Positions 52,183-59,721 of a stretch of 64,000 bases of DNA are shown piece after piece. Source of the stretch: Pseudomonas alliivorans (GTDB lineage Bacteria > Pseudomonadota > Gammaproteobacteria > Pseudomonadales > Pseudomonadaceae); contig NZ_JAFFZW010000008.1 of NCBI RefSeq assembly GCF_017826695.1, positions 1 to 64,000 on the forward strand, read 5' to 3'. The position numbers and the translations under genes are program-made. The notes under the pieces were generated by a model, which was not told where the DNA came from, searched no databases, and saw only the letters and a program-made list of their open reading frames with translations. The stretch's first letter is position 1, and each line of letters starts with the position of its first letter.

Positions 52183-54327
52183 TCAGGAGATTTCCCGGTG
52201 GAACGGCGGCAGTGCGTTGAGGATTGCTTTGCCGTAACGCTGAGTCACCACCCGGCGATCCAGCAGCGTGATGGTGCCGCGGTCTTCTTCGGTGCGCAGC
52301 AGACGTCCGCAGGCCTGGACCAGACGCAGTGACGCATCCGGCACGGCAATCTCCATGAACGGGTTGCCGCCACGTGCCTCGATCCATTCGGCCAGCGCAG
52401 CTTCGACGGGATCATCCGGCACCGCGAACGGGATCTTGGCGATCACCACGTGCTCACAATACGCACCGGGCAAATCCACACCCTCGGCAAAGCTGGCCAG
52501 CCCGAACAGCACGCTGGATTCGCCACTGTCGACCCGCGCCTTGTGCTTGTTCAGGGTTTCCTGTTTCGACAGATTGCCCTGGATGAACACTTGCTTGCGC
52601 CAGTCCCGATCCAGCCCATCGAACACGTCCTGCATCTGTTTGCGCGAAGAGAACAGCACCAGCGTGCCGCGCGAGCCTTCGACCAGACCCGGCAAGTCAC
52701 GGATGATGGCTGCGGTATGGGCGACCGCATCACGCGGGTCGGCCTTGAGGTCCGGCACCCGCAGCACGCCGGCATCGGCATGGTGGAACGGGCTCGGTAC
52801 AACCGCCGTGATTGCACCTTTCGGCAGGCCGGCACGCATGCGGTAACGATCGAATTTACCCAGCGCAGTCAGTGTGGCCGACGTCACGAGCGCACCGTAG
52901 GCGATGTTCCACAGGTTGCGGCGCAACATCTCGGCCGCCAGGATCGGACTGGCGTTGACCTCGATGTCAAACAGCGCCCCGCTGTCGGCCAGCGTCAGCC
53001 AGCGGGCCATGGGTGGGCTGTCTTCCGGATCTTCGGCGGTAAATGCCGTCCACAACTCCCAGTTGCCGTGGGCACGGGCCAGCAGGCTGCCAAACAGCGG
53101 ATACCATTCTTCGGCCTGATGGCTGGCGATGCCGATGTTGACCTCGCCGTCCATACCTTCCTTGAGCAGATCGGTCAGGCGGGTAAAGAGGTCGTCCAGG
53201 CGGGCAAAGCCTTTCTTGAGCTCGATGCCCATCTCGCGGATGTGCTCGGGAATGACGCCACCCACGAAGCGATGACGCGGACGTTCGCGGCCCTGCATGT
53301 CTTCACCGGCGCGGAAATCGGCCAGCTGCTCGCAGGCACCGAACATGAACTGCTGGTGGCCCTTGATCTCGCGGGCCAGTTCCGGCACCTGCTCGATCAG
53401 CTTGCCCAGGTCGCCCGGCAACGGATGCTGGGCCAGCAGCTTGGCCAGGTTCTTGGCGGTCTGTTCCAGCCAGTCGGCGGTGGAGCGCAGGCGGGTGTAA
53501 TGCGCGAAATGGCCGATAGCCTTGTCCGGCAGATGGTGGCCTTCGTCGAACACGTACAGCGTGTCACGCGGATCAGGCAACACGGCACCGCCGCCCAACG
53601 CGAGGTCGGCCAGTACCATGTCGTGGTTGGTGACGATCACATCGACCTTGCCCATGCCCTCACGCGCTTTATAGAAAGCGCACTGTTGAAAGTTGGGGCA
53701 ATGGCGGTTGGTGCACTGGCTGTGGTCGGTGGTGAGACGCGCCCAGTCCTTGTCATCCAGCTCCTGAGGCCAGCTGTCGCGGTCGCCATCCCATTTGTTG
53801 CCTGCCAGCTTCTGCAGCATGCTGGTGAACAGCTTCTGGCTGGCTTCGTCGACTTCAATCTTGAAGCCTTCTTCCTCGAACAGTTGCGCGGTCGCGTTGG
53901 TGGCATCGCTTTCCTGCAGCAGCATGTCGAGCTTGGACAGGCACATGTAACGGCCACGCCCCTTGGCCAGCGCGAAGGTGAAATTCAGGCCGGTGTTGCG
54001 CATCAGGTCGGGGAGGTCCTTGTAGACGATCTGCTCCTGCAGCGCGACGGTTGCCGTGGCAATCACCAGACGTTTACCAGCGGCCTTGGCCGTAGGGATC
54101 GACGCGATGGCGTAGGCCACGGTCTTGCCCGTACCGGTGCCCGCTTCCACGGCGACCACGGCTGGGTCGCCCGAGCGCCGCCCTTCTTCATCGGTATCGA
54201 TATCCCCCAGTACCTTGGCGACTTCGGCGATCATCAATCGCTGGCCATAACGTGGCTTGAGGCTCTTGGCTTCGAGGAAACGCGAGTAGGCGCCCTGGAT
54301 CTGGGATTTGAGTTCGGTACTGATCAT
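52183..54327 (-). CDS. dinG: ATP-dependent DNA helicase DinG
   Basis: The 714-residue protein is an XPD-type helicase. Walker A EAGTGTGKTVAYA is near residue 56, a four-Cys iron-sulfur cluster includes MCLSKLD near 128 and CTNRHCPNFQQC near 202, the DEGH box VFDEGHHLPD is near 258, and late motifs GLASFAEGVDLPGAYCEH and ACGRLLRTEEDRGTI complete the core. It unwinds R-loops and DNA 5'-3'. It is divergent from a CopD-like gene across 107 bases. No clear LexA box was seen in that gap. Confidence 0.93.
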   Translation of the reverse strand: MISTELKSQIQGAYSRFLEAKSLKPRYGQRLMIAEVAKVLGDIDTDEEGRRSGDPAVVAVEAGTGTGKTVAYAIASIPTAKAAGKRLVIATATVALQEQIVYKDLPDLMRNTGLNFTFALAKGRGRYMCLSKLDMLLQESDATNATAQLFEEEGFKIEVDEASQKLFTSMLQKLAGNKWDGDRDSWPQELDDKDWARLTTDHSQCTNRHCPNFQQCAFYKAREGMGKVDVIVTNHDMVLADLALGGGAVLPDPRDTLYVFDEGHHLPDKAIGHFAHYTRLRSTADWLEQTAKNLAKLLAQHPLPGDLGKLIEQVPELAREIKGHQQFMFGACEQLADFRAGEDMQGRERPRHRFVGGVIPEHIREMGIELKKGFARLDDLFTRLTDLLKEGMDGEVNIGIASHQAEEWYPLFGSLLARAHGNWELWTAFTAEDPEDSPPMARWLTLADSGALFDIEVNASPILAAEMLRRNLWNIAYGALVTSATLTALGKFDRYRMRAGLPKGAITAVVPSPFHHADAGVLRVPDLKADPRDAVAHTAAIIRDLPGLVEGSRGTLVLFSSRKQMQDVFDGLDRDWRKQVFIQGNLSKQETLNKHKARVDSGESSVLFGLASFAEGVDLPGAYCEHVVIAKIPFAVPDDPVEAALAEWIEARGGNPFMEIAVPDASLRLVQACGRLLRTEEDRGTITLLDRRVVTQRYGKAILNALPPFHREIS

Positions 54328-54434
54328 TGGCTTCGGTTCAGGGGCACGGCAAAAAAGGCTGGATAAATTTTCAGTGGTTCTGAGTGGGCGCTATCATAGC
54401 GCGCTAAATCCATCCGCGCAGAACGGAGTACCCG

Positions 54435-54899
54435 ATGACCACATTTTCCACTGTCTATACGCTGCATCTGCTGGCTGCTCTGGTCTGGGTTGGCGGGATG
54501 TTTTTCGCATGGATGATATTGCGCCCAGCCGTCATTGCAGCACTGGAAGGACCGTCTCGCTTGAAAGTGTGGGTCCAGGTATTTCCAAGGTTCTTCGTCT
54601 GGGTCTGGGCGGCCGTCATCGTGCTGCCGGTCACGGGTATCGGGATGATCCAGCTGAACTTCACCAGCTTCGAAACCGCGCCCCGCTACGTGCAGATCAT
54701 GATGGGGCTGTACGTGGTCATGGTGGCGCTGTTTCTTCGTATCCATTCGTTGCAGTTGCCGCAACTGCAACGTGCAGTGGAAGCCGAGCAGTGGTCGGAA
54801 GGCGTGGCAGCGCTGGGCAGAATCCGACGACTGGTCGGCATCAACCTGCTCATCGGGCTGGCGGTCGTGGTGATTGCGGCAGCACGCCCAGGTTTCTGA
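54435..54899 (+). CDS. CopD-like membrane protein
   Basis: The 154-residue inner-membrane protein has about four hydrophobic segments. It opens LHLLAALVWVGGMFFAWMIL, with the His and GGMFF of CopD/DUF-type proteins, and has VLPVTGIGMIQLNF and LLIGLAVVVIAAARPGF later. CopD-like proteins have been linked to copper handling or haem-type membrane redox. Here no CopC or other copper gene is adjacent, so the role is uncertain. The gene starts 14 bases after a GCGGAACGGAG-like site. Confidence 0.78.
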   Translation: MTTFSTVYTLHLLAALVWVGGMFFAWMILRPAVIAALEGPSRLKVWVQVFPRFFVWVWAAVIVLPVTGIGMIQLNFTSFETAPRYVQIMMGLYVVMVALFLRIHSLQLPQLQRAVEAEQWSEGVAALGRIRRLVGINLLIGLAVVVIAAARPGF

Positions 54900-55104
54900 T
54901 CATCCGAACGCCCTGGCCGTGCGAAACGAAACATCACGGGGCATTCAGAGTGTCACCGCGCACAACAGGCGGGCAGAATCCTGCCCGATCAGTCACGTTA
55001 TCTACTGAATTTCCTTGGTTTTCAACCGGTTGAATTCCTTTGGCACGTCCTGTGCAAACGTTTGCGGATCGCAATACGTGCCGTTAAAAGGAGTTTCAAT
55101 ACCG

Positions 55105-56058
55105 ATGCAGTCCTCCACGCAGTCCGCCGCGTCACCCGGATTTCTGATCCCTCTTCTGTTCACAGCCTCGCTCGCACTGCCTTGCGCGATGGCGCAGGCA
55201 CAACCTGCCGCAGCCGAAGACTCCGCGCAGGGCGAGACCCTCAGCCCGCCGGCATCACCCAAGGAAGGCAAAGGCGCCTATCTGTCCGACTGGTTCAATC
55301 AGGACCTTACGCTGATCGGCAGCAAGGACATCAGCTTCGGCCCGCAACCGGTCGACGACGTTTATCTGGAATACGAGTACTTCGGCCGCAAAGGCCCGTT
55401 CGAGCTGTACGGCTATATCGACGTGCCGAAGATCCTCGACATCGGCAACCGCAACGACAAGGGCGTCTGGGACCATGGCTCGCCGGTGTTCATGGAGCAT
55501 GAACCGCGCATCTCCATTGATTATCTGGCAGGACGCAGCCTGGCCGTGGGGCCGTTCAAAGAGTGGTACGTCGCCTTCGACTGGATCTACGACCACGGCA
55601 GCAATTCGGCCAACCGCGCCAACACCCTTTACAGCGGTATCGGCACCGACATCGATACGAAGTCGCGGGTCAATCTGTCGGCCAACTTCTATGGCCGCTA
55701 CCAGTGGGAAAACTACGGCGCCAGCAACGAATACTCGTGGGACGGCTACCGCGCACAGCTCAAATATATTGTGCCGATCACCAAATTCGACAACGGCGCA
55801 TCGCTGACCTACATCGGTTTCACCAATTTCGACTTCGGCTCGGACCTCAAGAACGATCCGGCGCGGACCGCCAACTCGACGGTCGCCACGAACGTCCTGC
55901 TGTATGCCTTCACTCACCTGCGCTTCACGCTCGTCGGTCGCTACTTTCATAACGGCGGCAACTGGCAGGACGGCAGCGAGCTGAATTTCGGTGAAGGCAA
56001 CTTCCGCGCCCGCTCGGACGGCTGGGGTTACTACGCCGGCGTTGGTTACCAGTTCTGA
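55105..56058 (+). CDS. Tsx-like nucleoside channel of the outer membrane
   Basis: The 317-residue protein has a signal peptide (FLIPLLFTASLALPCAMAQA) and a Tsx-type barrel: VYLEYEYFGRKGPFELYGYI, GSPVFMEHEPRISIDYLAG, RGRYQWENYGASNEYSWDGY-like strands, and the C-terminal aromatic ending YYAGVGYQF that targets BamA. It lets nucleosides cross the outer membrane. ATG 55105 has AAAGGAG upstream. It is followed by a purine nucleoside permease gene 26 bases later, so the two form a nucleoside uptake operon. Confidence 0.87.
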   Translation: MQSSTQSAASPGFLIPLLFTASLALPCAMAQAQPAAAEDSAQGETLSPPASPKEGKGAYLSDWFNQDLTLIGSKDISFGPQPVDDVYLEYEYFGRKGPFELYGYIDVPKILDIGNRNDKGVWDHGSPVFMEHEPRISIDYLAGRSLAVGPFKEWYVAFDWIYDHGSNSANRANTLYSGIGTDIDTKSRVNLSANFYGRYQWENYGASNEYSWDGYRAQLKYIVPITKFDNGASLTYIGFTNFDFGSDLKNDPARTANSTVATNVLLYAFTHLRFTLVGRYFHNGGNWQDGSELNFGEGNFRARSDGWGYYAGVGYQF

Positions 56059-56084
56059 CCATGACTTTGACTACAGGAGTTTTC

Positions 56085-57107
56085 ATGAAAAGCATCACTC
56101 GTAACGCCCTCTGCGCCTCGCTTGCCCTGCTCAGCCCGGGCATCTGGGCGTCCACCACGCCGGTCACGCCCAAGGTGATGCTGATCGCCATGTTCGCCCC
56201 CGAGGCGCAGAACTGGATCGACCGCCTGCACCTGACCAAAGAAATCGAGGTGCCTGGCCTTGCCGCCGAGTACCCGACCATCCGCTGCAACGATCAGGAC
56301 ACCTGCCTGCTGGTTACCGGCATGGGTCAGACCAATGCTGCCGCCTCCACCCTGGCCCTCGCCCTTTCACCCCGGTTTGACCTGCGCAAGACCTACTTCA
56401 TCGTCGCAGGCATTGCTGGCATCAACCCGCACCATGGCACGCTCGGCACCACGGCGTGGGCTCATTATCTGGTGGAGTTCGGCACTCAGTGGGAAATCGA
56501 TTCACGTGATGTGCCCAAGGACTGGCCGACCGGCTATCTGGGCATCAACACCAAAGGGCCGAACGAAAAGCCGCCGCTGGACTACAAGACAGAAGTATTC
56601 GAGCTCAACCCCAAGCTGCAGGCCAAGGCCTTTGCGCTGTCGCAGAAAGTCGCGCTCAGTGAAAGCAAGGAGTCCGCTGCGTGGCGGGTGAAATATCCTT
56701 ACGCGCCTGCCAACCAGCCGCCGCAGGTCACACAATGTGACACGCTGGCGGGCAACACGTGGTTTTCGGGGACACGTTTGAGCGAGCGGGCGGAAGTCTG
56801 GACGCGCCTGCTGACCGACAACAAGGGCGTGTATTGCACAACCCAGCAGGAAGACAACTCCACTTACGAAGCGCTGCTCAGGGCGAGCAAGGCCGGCAAG
56901 GTCGACGTCAATCGCCTTGCCGTGGTACGCGCAGGCTCTGACTTCGATCGTCCTTATCCGGGCTACAGCGAAGTGGACAATCTTTTGAAGTACGCCGATC
57001 AGGGCGCGTTCGTGCCGGCGCTGGAAAACCTGTATCGCACCGGCAATCCGTTGGTTCAGGCAATCGTCAAGGACTGGAAAAGCTGGGAAAACGGCGTGCC
57101 GCAGTAA
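56085..57107 (+). CDS. Purine nucleoside permease (NUP family)
   Basis: The 340-residue protein has a signal peptide (ALCASLALLSPGIWAS) and the NUP fold: MLIAMFAPEAQNWIDRL, YPTIRCNDQDTCLLVTGMGQ, FIVAGIAGINPHHGTLGTTA and DNSTYEALLRASKAGKVDV. The fold is that of nucleoside phosphorylases, and the family was first described in yeasts as a purine nucleoside transporter. A periplasmic nucleoside-binding or hydrolysing role fits better here. ACAGGAG precedes the ATG. Pairing with the Tsx channel supports nucleoside use. Confidence 0.82.
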   Translation: MKSITRNALCASLALLSPGIWASTTPVTPKVMLIAMFAPEAQNWIDRLHLTKEIEVPGLAAEYPTIRCNDQDTCLLVTGMGQTNAAASTLALALSPRFDLRKTYFIVAGIAGINPHHGTLGTTAWAHYLVEFGTQWEIDSRDVPKDWPTGYLGINTKGPNEKPPLDYKTEVFELNPKLQAKAFALSQKVALSESKESAAWRVKYPYAPANQPPQVTQCDTLAGNTWFSGTRLSERAEVWTRLLTDNKGVYCTTQQEDNSTYEALLRASKAGKVDVNRLAVVRAGSDFDRPYPGYSEVDNLLKYADQGAFVPALENLYRTGNPLVQAIVKDWKSWENGVPQ

Positions 57108-57120
57108 GCGGTCTTCATGG

Positions 57121-57156
57121 CAGGCCACGGATTGTCAGAAGCCGATCCGTGGCCTG
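57121..57156. terminator. Hairpin between the NUP gene and the collagen-like gene
   Basis: CAGGCCACGGAT and ATCCGTGGCCTG form a perfect 12-bp stem with a 12-base loop, 13 bases after the NUP stop and 11 bases past the convergent stop. It has no strong T run on either strand. Confidence 0.65.
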
Positions 57157-57167
57157 CAGAGAATGGT

Positions 57168-57926
57168 TTACAAGCGTTGCAGGATCAGCGCACCGGCCGG
57201 TCCCGCGACGCCTGGCTGGCCGGGCTCGCCCGATCTGCCTGCCTTGCCGCCATCGGCGCGATAGACGATGCAGCCTTTTGACGCACCACCTTTACCCGCC
57301 TTGCCGCCCTCACCGCCTTTGCCCGGTGCTCCGCCTTCGACATTGACCTTGATCCGCTCGGCCGCAAAGCTGTACGGCAATTCGAGACGAACCTGTGCGC
57401 CTGCTGCGCCGTCGTGGCCATTGCCGCCATTGTCGCCGTTATGACCGCGTCCGGCCTGGCCCCAGGTGCAGCCCGGCTCTTCGCCCGTACCACCATCGAG
57501 GCCGAAATAGCCCGGACCACCGGCACCGCCGCGGGCATCGATCGACAGTTGTTCGGCACTGATGCTGTTCACTCGCAAGGCCAGGTTACGACCCGGCAGA
57601 GCAGGTTTTTCGAACGTGCCCGGCGCACCGCGCGCCGTGATCTGGCTGCCGTCGCCGAACTCACCCCGATCCACCACCAGCTTGAAGGTTTGTACGCCTG
57701 GAACGATGGCGATGCGCGCTTCGTGACCGAGCACCAACTGGCCGATCCTGACGTCATCGATGCCCGCCGGGATCAGCAGAGTGCCGTAGTCGGACACTTC
57801 CAGACGCTCGACCTGCAGCACGCTGCTGTTGCCGGGCAGGCGCATCAGGGAATGCGGTGCAACGATAATGGCCTGGGCCATGGCGAGCGGGCTGAACAGT
57901 GCTGCCAGTAGAACAAGATTACGCAT
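57168..57926 (-). CDS. Secreted collagen-like protein
   Basis: The 252-residue protein has a signal peptide (MRNLVLLAALFSPLAMAQA), a folded beta-rich front (about residues 20-125), and two Gly-rich regions. The first is GGAGGPGYFGLDGGTG at about 140 and GHNGDNGGNGHDGAAG after it. The second is GAPGKGGEGGKAGKGG and GRSGEPGQPGVAGPAG near the end. Only stretches follow a true Gly-X-Y rule, so a short triple helix or a loose Gly-rich coil is possible. The stop is at 57168 and its start overlaps the end of the DUF1145 gene by eight bases, so they are coupled. Confidence 0.75.
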   Translation of the reverse strand: MRNLVLLAALFSPLAMAQAIIVAPHSLMRLPGNSSVLQVERLEVSDYGTLLIPAGIDDVRIGQLVLGHEARIAIVPGVQTFKLVVDRGEFGDGSQITARGAPGTFEKPALPGRNLALRVNSISAEQLSIDARGGAGGPGYFGLDGGTGEEPGCTWGQAGRGHNGDNGGNGHDGAAGAQVRLELPYSFAAERIKVNVEGGAPGKGGEGGKAGKGGASKGCIVYRADGGKAGRSGEPGQPGVAGPAGALILQRL

Positions 57927-58194
57927 GGGTGTGCCCCGAAGCCGGACGGCCGATGGATTGGACATGAAAGATGCCGAACAGAATGATTTTGCCCCTGTCA
58001 CGCCAAGGGTGCTTTCGACCGCGCAGGCTGCCGTTGAACAGGATCAGCTCCAGCAAATGAGTGAGCAGCACCAGACTGCCTGCCATATCGATCATCACAC
58101 CGAACGGGCTGGGCGCTTCGACCAGCGCATTGGCCAGCACCACCAGCCAGAAGCCCAGCATCAACAGCTTTCCCAACCCCCAGAACAACTTCAT
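57919..58194 (-). CDS. DUF1145 family membrane protein
   Basis: The 91-residue protein has two hydrophobic segments (LLMLGFWLVVLANALV and FGVMIDMAGSLVLLTHLLEL) and a basic C-terminus, as in DUF1145/YhhL proteins of the inner membrane with no known function. The ATG at 58194 has AAGGGG eight bases upstream. Its stop overlaps the start of the collagen-like gene by eight bases. It is divergent from the DUF6231 gene across 254 bases. Confidence 0.78.
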   Translation of the reverse strand: MKLFWGLGKLLMLGFWLVVLANALVEAPSPFGVMIDMAGSLVLLTHLLELILFNGSLRGRKHPWRDRGKIILFGIFHVQSIGRPASGHTHA

Positions 58195-58448
58195 CGCATG
58201 CCCCTTGATCATGATCCTGATGACGAAAGCGAATTCTTCGCACGCTTTTCGTCGCCGCACAGTAGACGTCCTGCCCACTGAATATGCCAGCGGCGCGTGA
58301 AAAAACATGCGGTCCTGACACATATAGCCTGAAACCTGTTTCAAATCATCACACGTTTGTCGCACACGCGGCCCTTCATAGGGCAGGAACGGCGCTTTTC
58401 AGCACCCTTCGGGCAAGCTAGTCTTGTCAGTCAATCAGAGGATTTTCG

Positions 58449-58946
58449 ATGACCGTCGGTTTTTCCACCCGTACGCCCCAGCAGGCGCTGGCCGCATTGC
58501 TCGACCGCTACGCGCCAGCGCGTCTGCTGTTGATCGGCGCGCAGGCGTTTCCTGCCTTGCAGGCTTTCCAGGACGCGCACCCGCAGACCGAAGTGTCGCT
58601 GGCCGAGCCCGGCCTTCTGCCCCCGCATCTGGCTGCGCAGCGATTTGATCTGGCGCTGGTAGTCGATTGCCTGGAGCACATGCCCAAGCGCAGCGGGCTG
58701 GAATTGCTGGGCGGCATCCGCAACCTTAACGCCAGCCGCATTGCTGTGCTGGCGGATCTGAAAGCCTGTGGCTGGCAGGAAACCGACTTCTTCTCGCTGG
58801 CCCTGCAAGCCAGCGAACGCTTCGCCCGCGATGAGCAGGTCCTGAACCTGTTTACCTACGACCTGCGCGAATACAAGCAGGTGCCGGACTGGCTGAACGC
58901 GAAGTACTGGGCCAACCCTGAAAATTTTGGAAAGTATTGGTGGTGA
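58449..58946 (+). CDS. DUF6231 family protein
   Basis: The 165-residue protein looks like a degenerate methyltransferase-type Rossmann fold: ARLLLIGAQAFPALQAF near residue 24 for the first strand, LALVVDCLEHMPKRSGLELL near 75, and the ending KYWANPENFGKYWW. The G-rich cofactor loop is weak, so catalysis is doubtful. I recognise it as a common Pseudomonas unknown. The stop is three bases before ychJ, so the genes share a transcript. Confidence 0.7.
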   Translation: MTVGFSTRTPQQALAALLDRYAPARLLLIGAQAFPALQAFQDAHPQTEVSLAEPGLLPPHLAAQRFDLALVVDCLEHMPKRSGLELLGGIRNLNASRIAVLADLKACGWQETDFFSLALQASERFARDEQVLNLFTYDLREYKQVPDWLNAKYWANPENFGKYWW

Positions 58947-58949
58947 ATC

Positions 58950-59423
58950 ATGAGTAGTGCCATTTGCCCCTGTGGCAGCGGCGATCTGTTGCTGGCCTGC
59001 TGCGGGCATTACCACGCGGGGCAGCCTGCGCCGTGCGCGGAAAAGCTGATGCGTTCGCGCTACAGCGCCTATGTGCTGGGGCTGACCGATTATCTGGTTC
59101 AGACCACACTGCCTGCGCAGCAAAGCGGGCTGGACCGCGAAGCGATTGCTCAATGGAGTGCGCAAAGCACCTGGCTGGGTCTTGAAGTGGAAAGTGCCGA
59201 GGTGTTCGGCGGCAAGCCCGAACACGCCTTCGTGACCTTTACCGCACGCTGGCATGACGGCAATGGCGAACACAGCCACAAGGAACGCTCATCGTTCGTG
59301 CAGAATCAGGGCCGCTGGTATTTCATCGACTCCACCGTACCGCTCAAGGCCGGGCGCAACGATGCCTGTCCTTGCGGCAGCGAGCAGAAGTTCAAGAAGT
59401 GCTGCTCGGCGTACATCGGGTAG
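58950..59423 (+). CDS. ychJ: YchJ family protein with two SEC-C motifs
   Basis: The 157-residue protein has an N-terminal SEC-C motif ([17 protein letters not shown]), a central NTF2-like part ([20 protein letters not shown] and the [10 protein letters not shown] strand), and a C-terminal SEC-C ([15 protein letters not shown]). The SEC-C Cys and His residues bind zinc and resemble the SecA C-terminus that touches SecB and ribosomes. YchJ itself has no proven role. It starts three bases after the DUF6231 gene. Confidence 0.85.
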   Translation: MSSAICPCGSGDLLLACCGHYHAGQPAPCAEKLMRSRYSAYVLGLTDYLVQTTLPAQQSGLDREAIAQWSAQSTWLGLEVESAEVFGGKPEHAFVTFTARWHDGNGEHSHKERSSFVQNQGRWYFIDSTVPLKAGRNDACPCGSEQKFKKCCSAYIG

Positions 59424-59486
59424 TTGAGCCCGACAGGAACACGAGACGGGGCCAAAACGATATTTACTGAGGGAAGTGCGATCTTG

Positions 59487-59571
59487 TGGGAGGCGGCTTG
59501 CCGGCGATGCTTTTTCCGAAGCGACACATAAGTGGCTGAACTGACGCCATTGCCGGCAAGCCGCCTCCCAC
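59487..59571. repeat. REP doublet (REPIN), copy 2
   Basis: Two inverted REP units, beginning GTGGGAGGCGGCTTGCCGGC, with a 37-base spacer. The arms are at 59487-59510 and 59548-59571 and differ from perfect symmetry at one position. The arms match the copy at 17610-17695; the spacers share GAAGCGACAC and CTGA but differ elsewhere. It sits between convergent ychJ and the TonB receptor gene, in a 298-base gap that holds nothing else visible. Confidence 0.85.
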
Positions 59572-59721
59572 GGGGTATGCATTCAGTCAGACACTTTGGT
59601 CCTGGCCCCGTTTTGCGCATCGTCCAGACTTGCATGCAACGATGAGCCCAAAGCGGGAAACGGGCTTGCACACATGGTCCTGATCGCAGACCTCTCAGGA
59701 CACAGGCTCACCCGAGCCCCC

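Noticed and set aside
54328-54434. LexA (SOS) box before dinG
   Set aside because: No CTG-N10-CAG pattern of good quality was seen in the gap.
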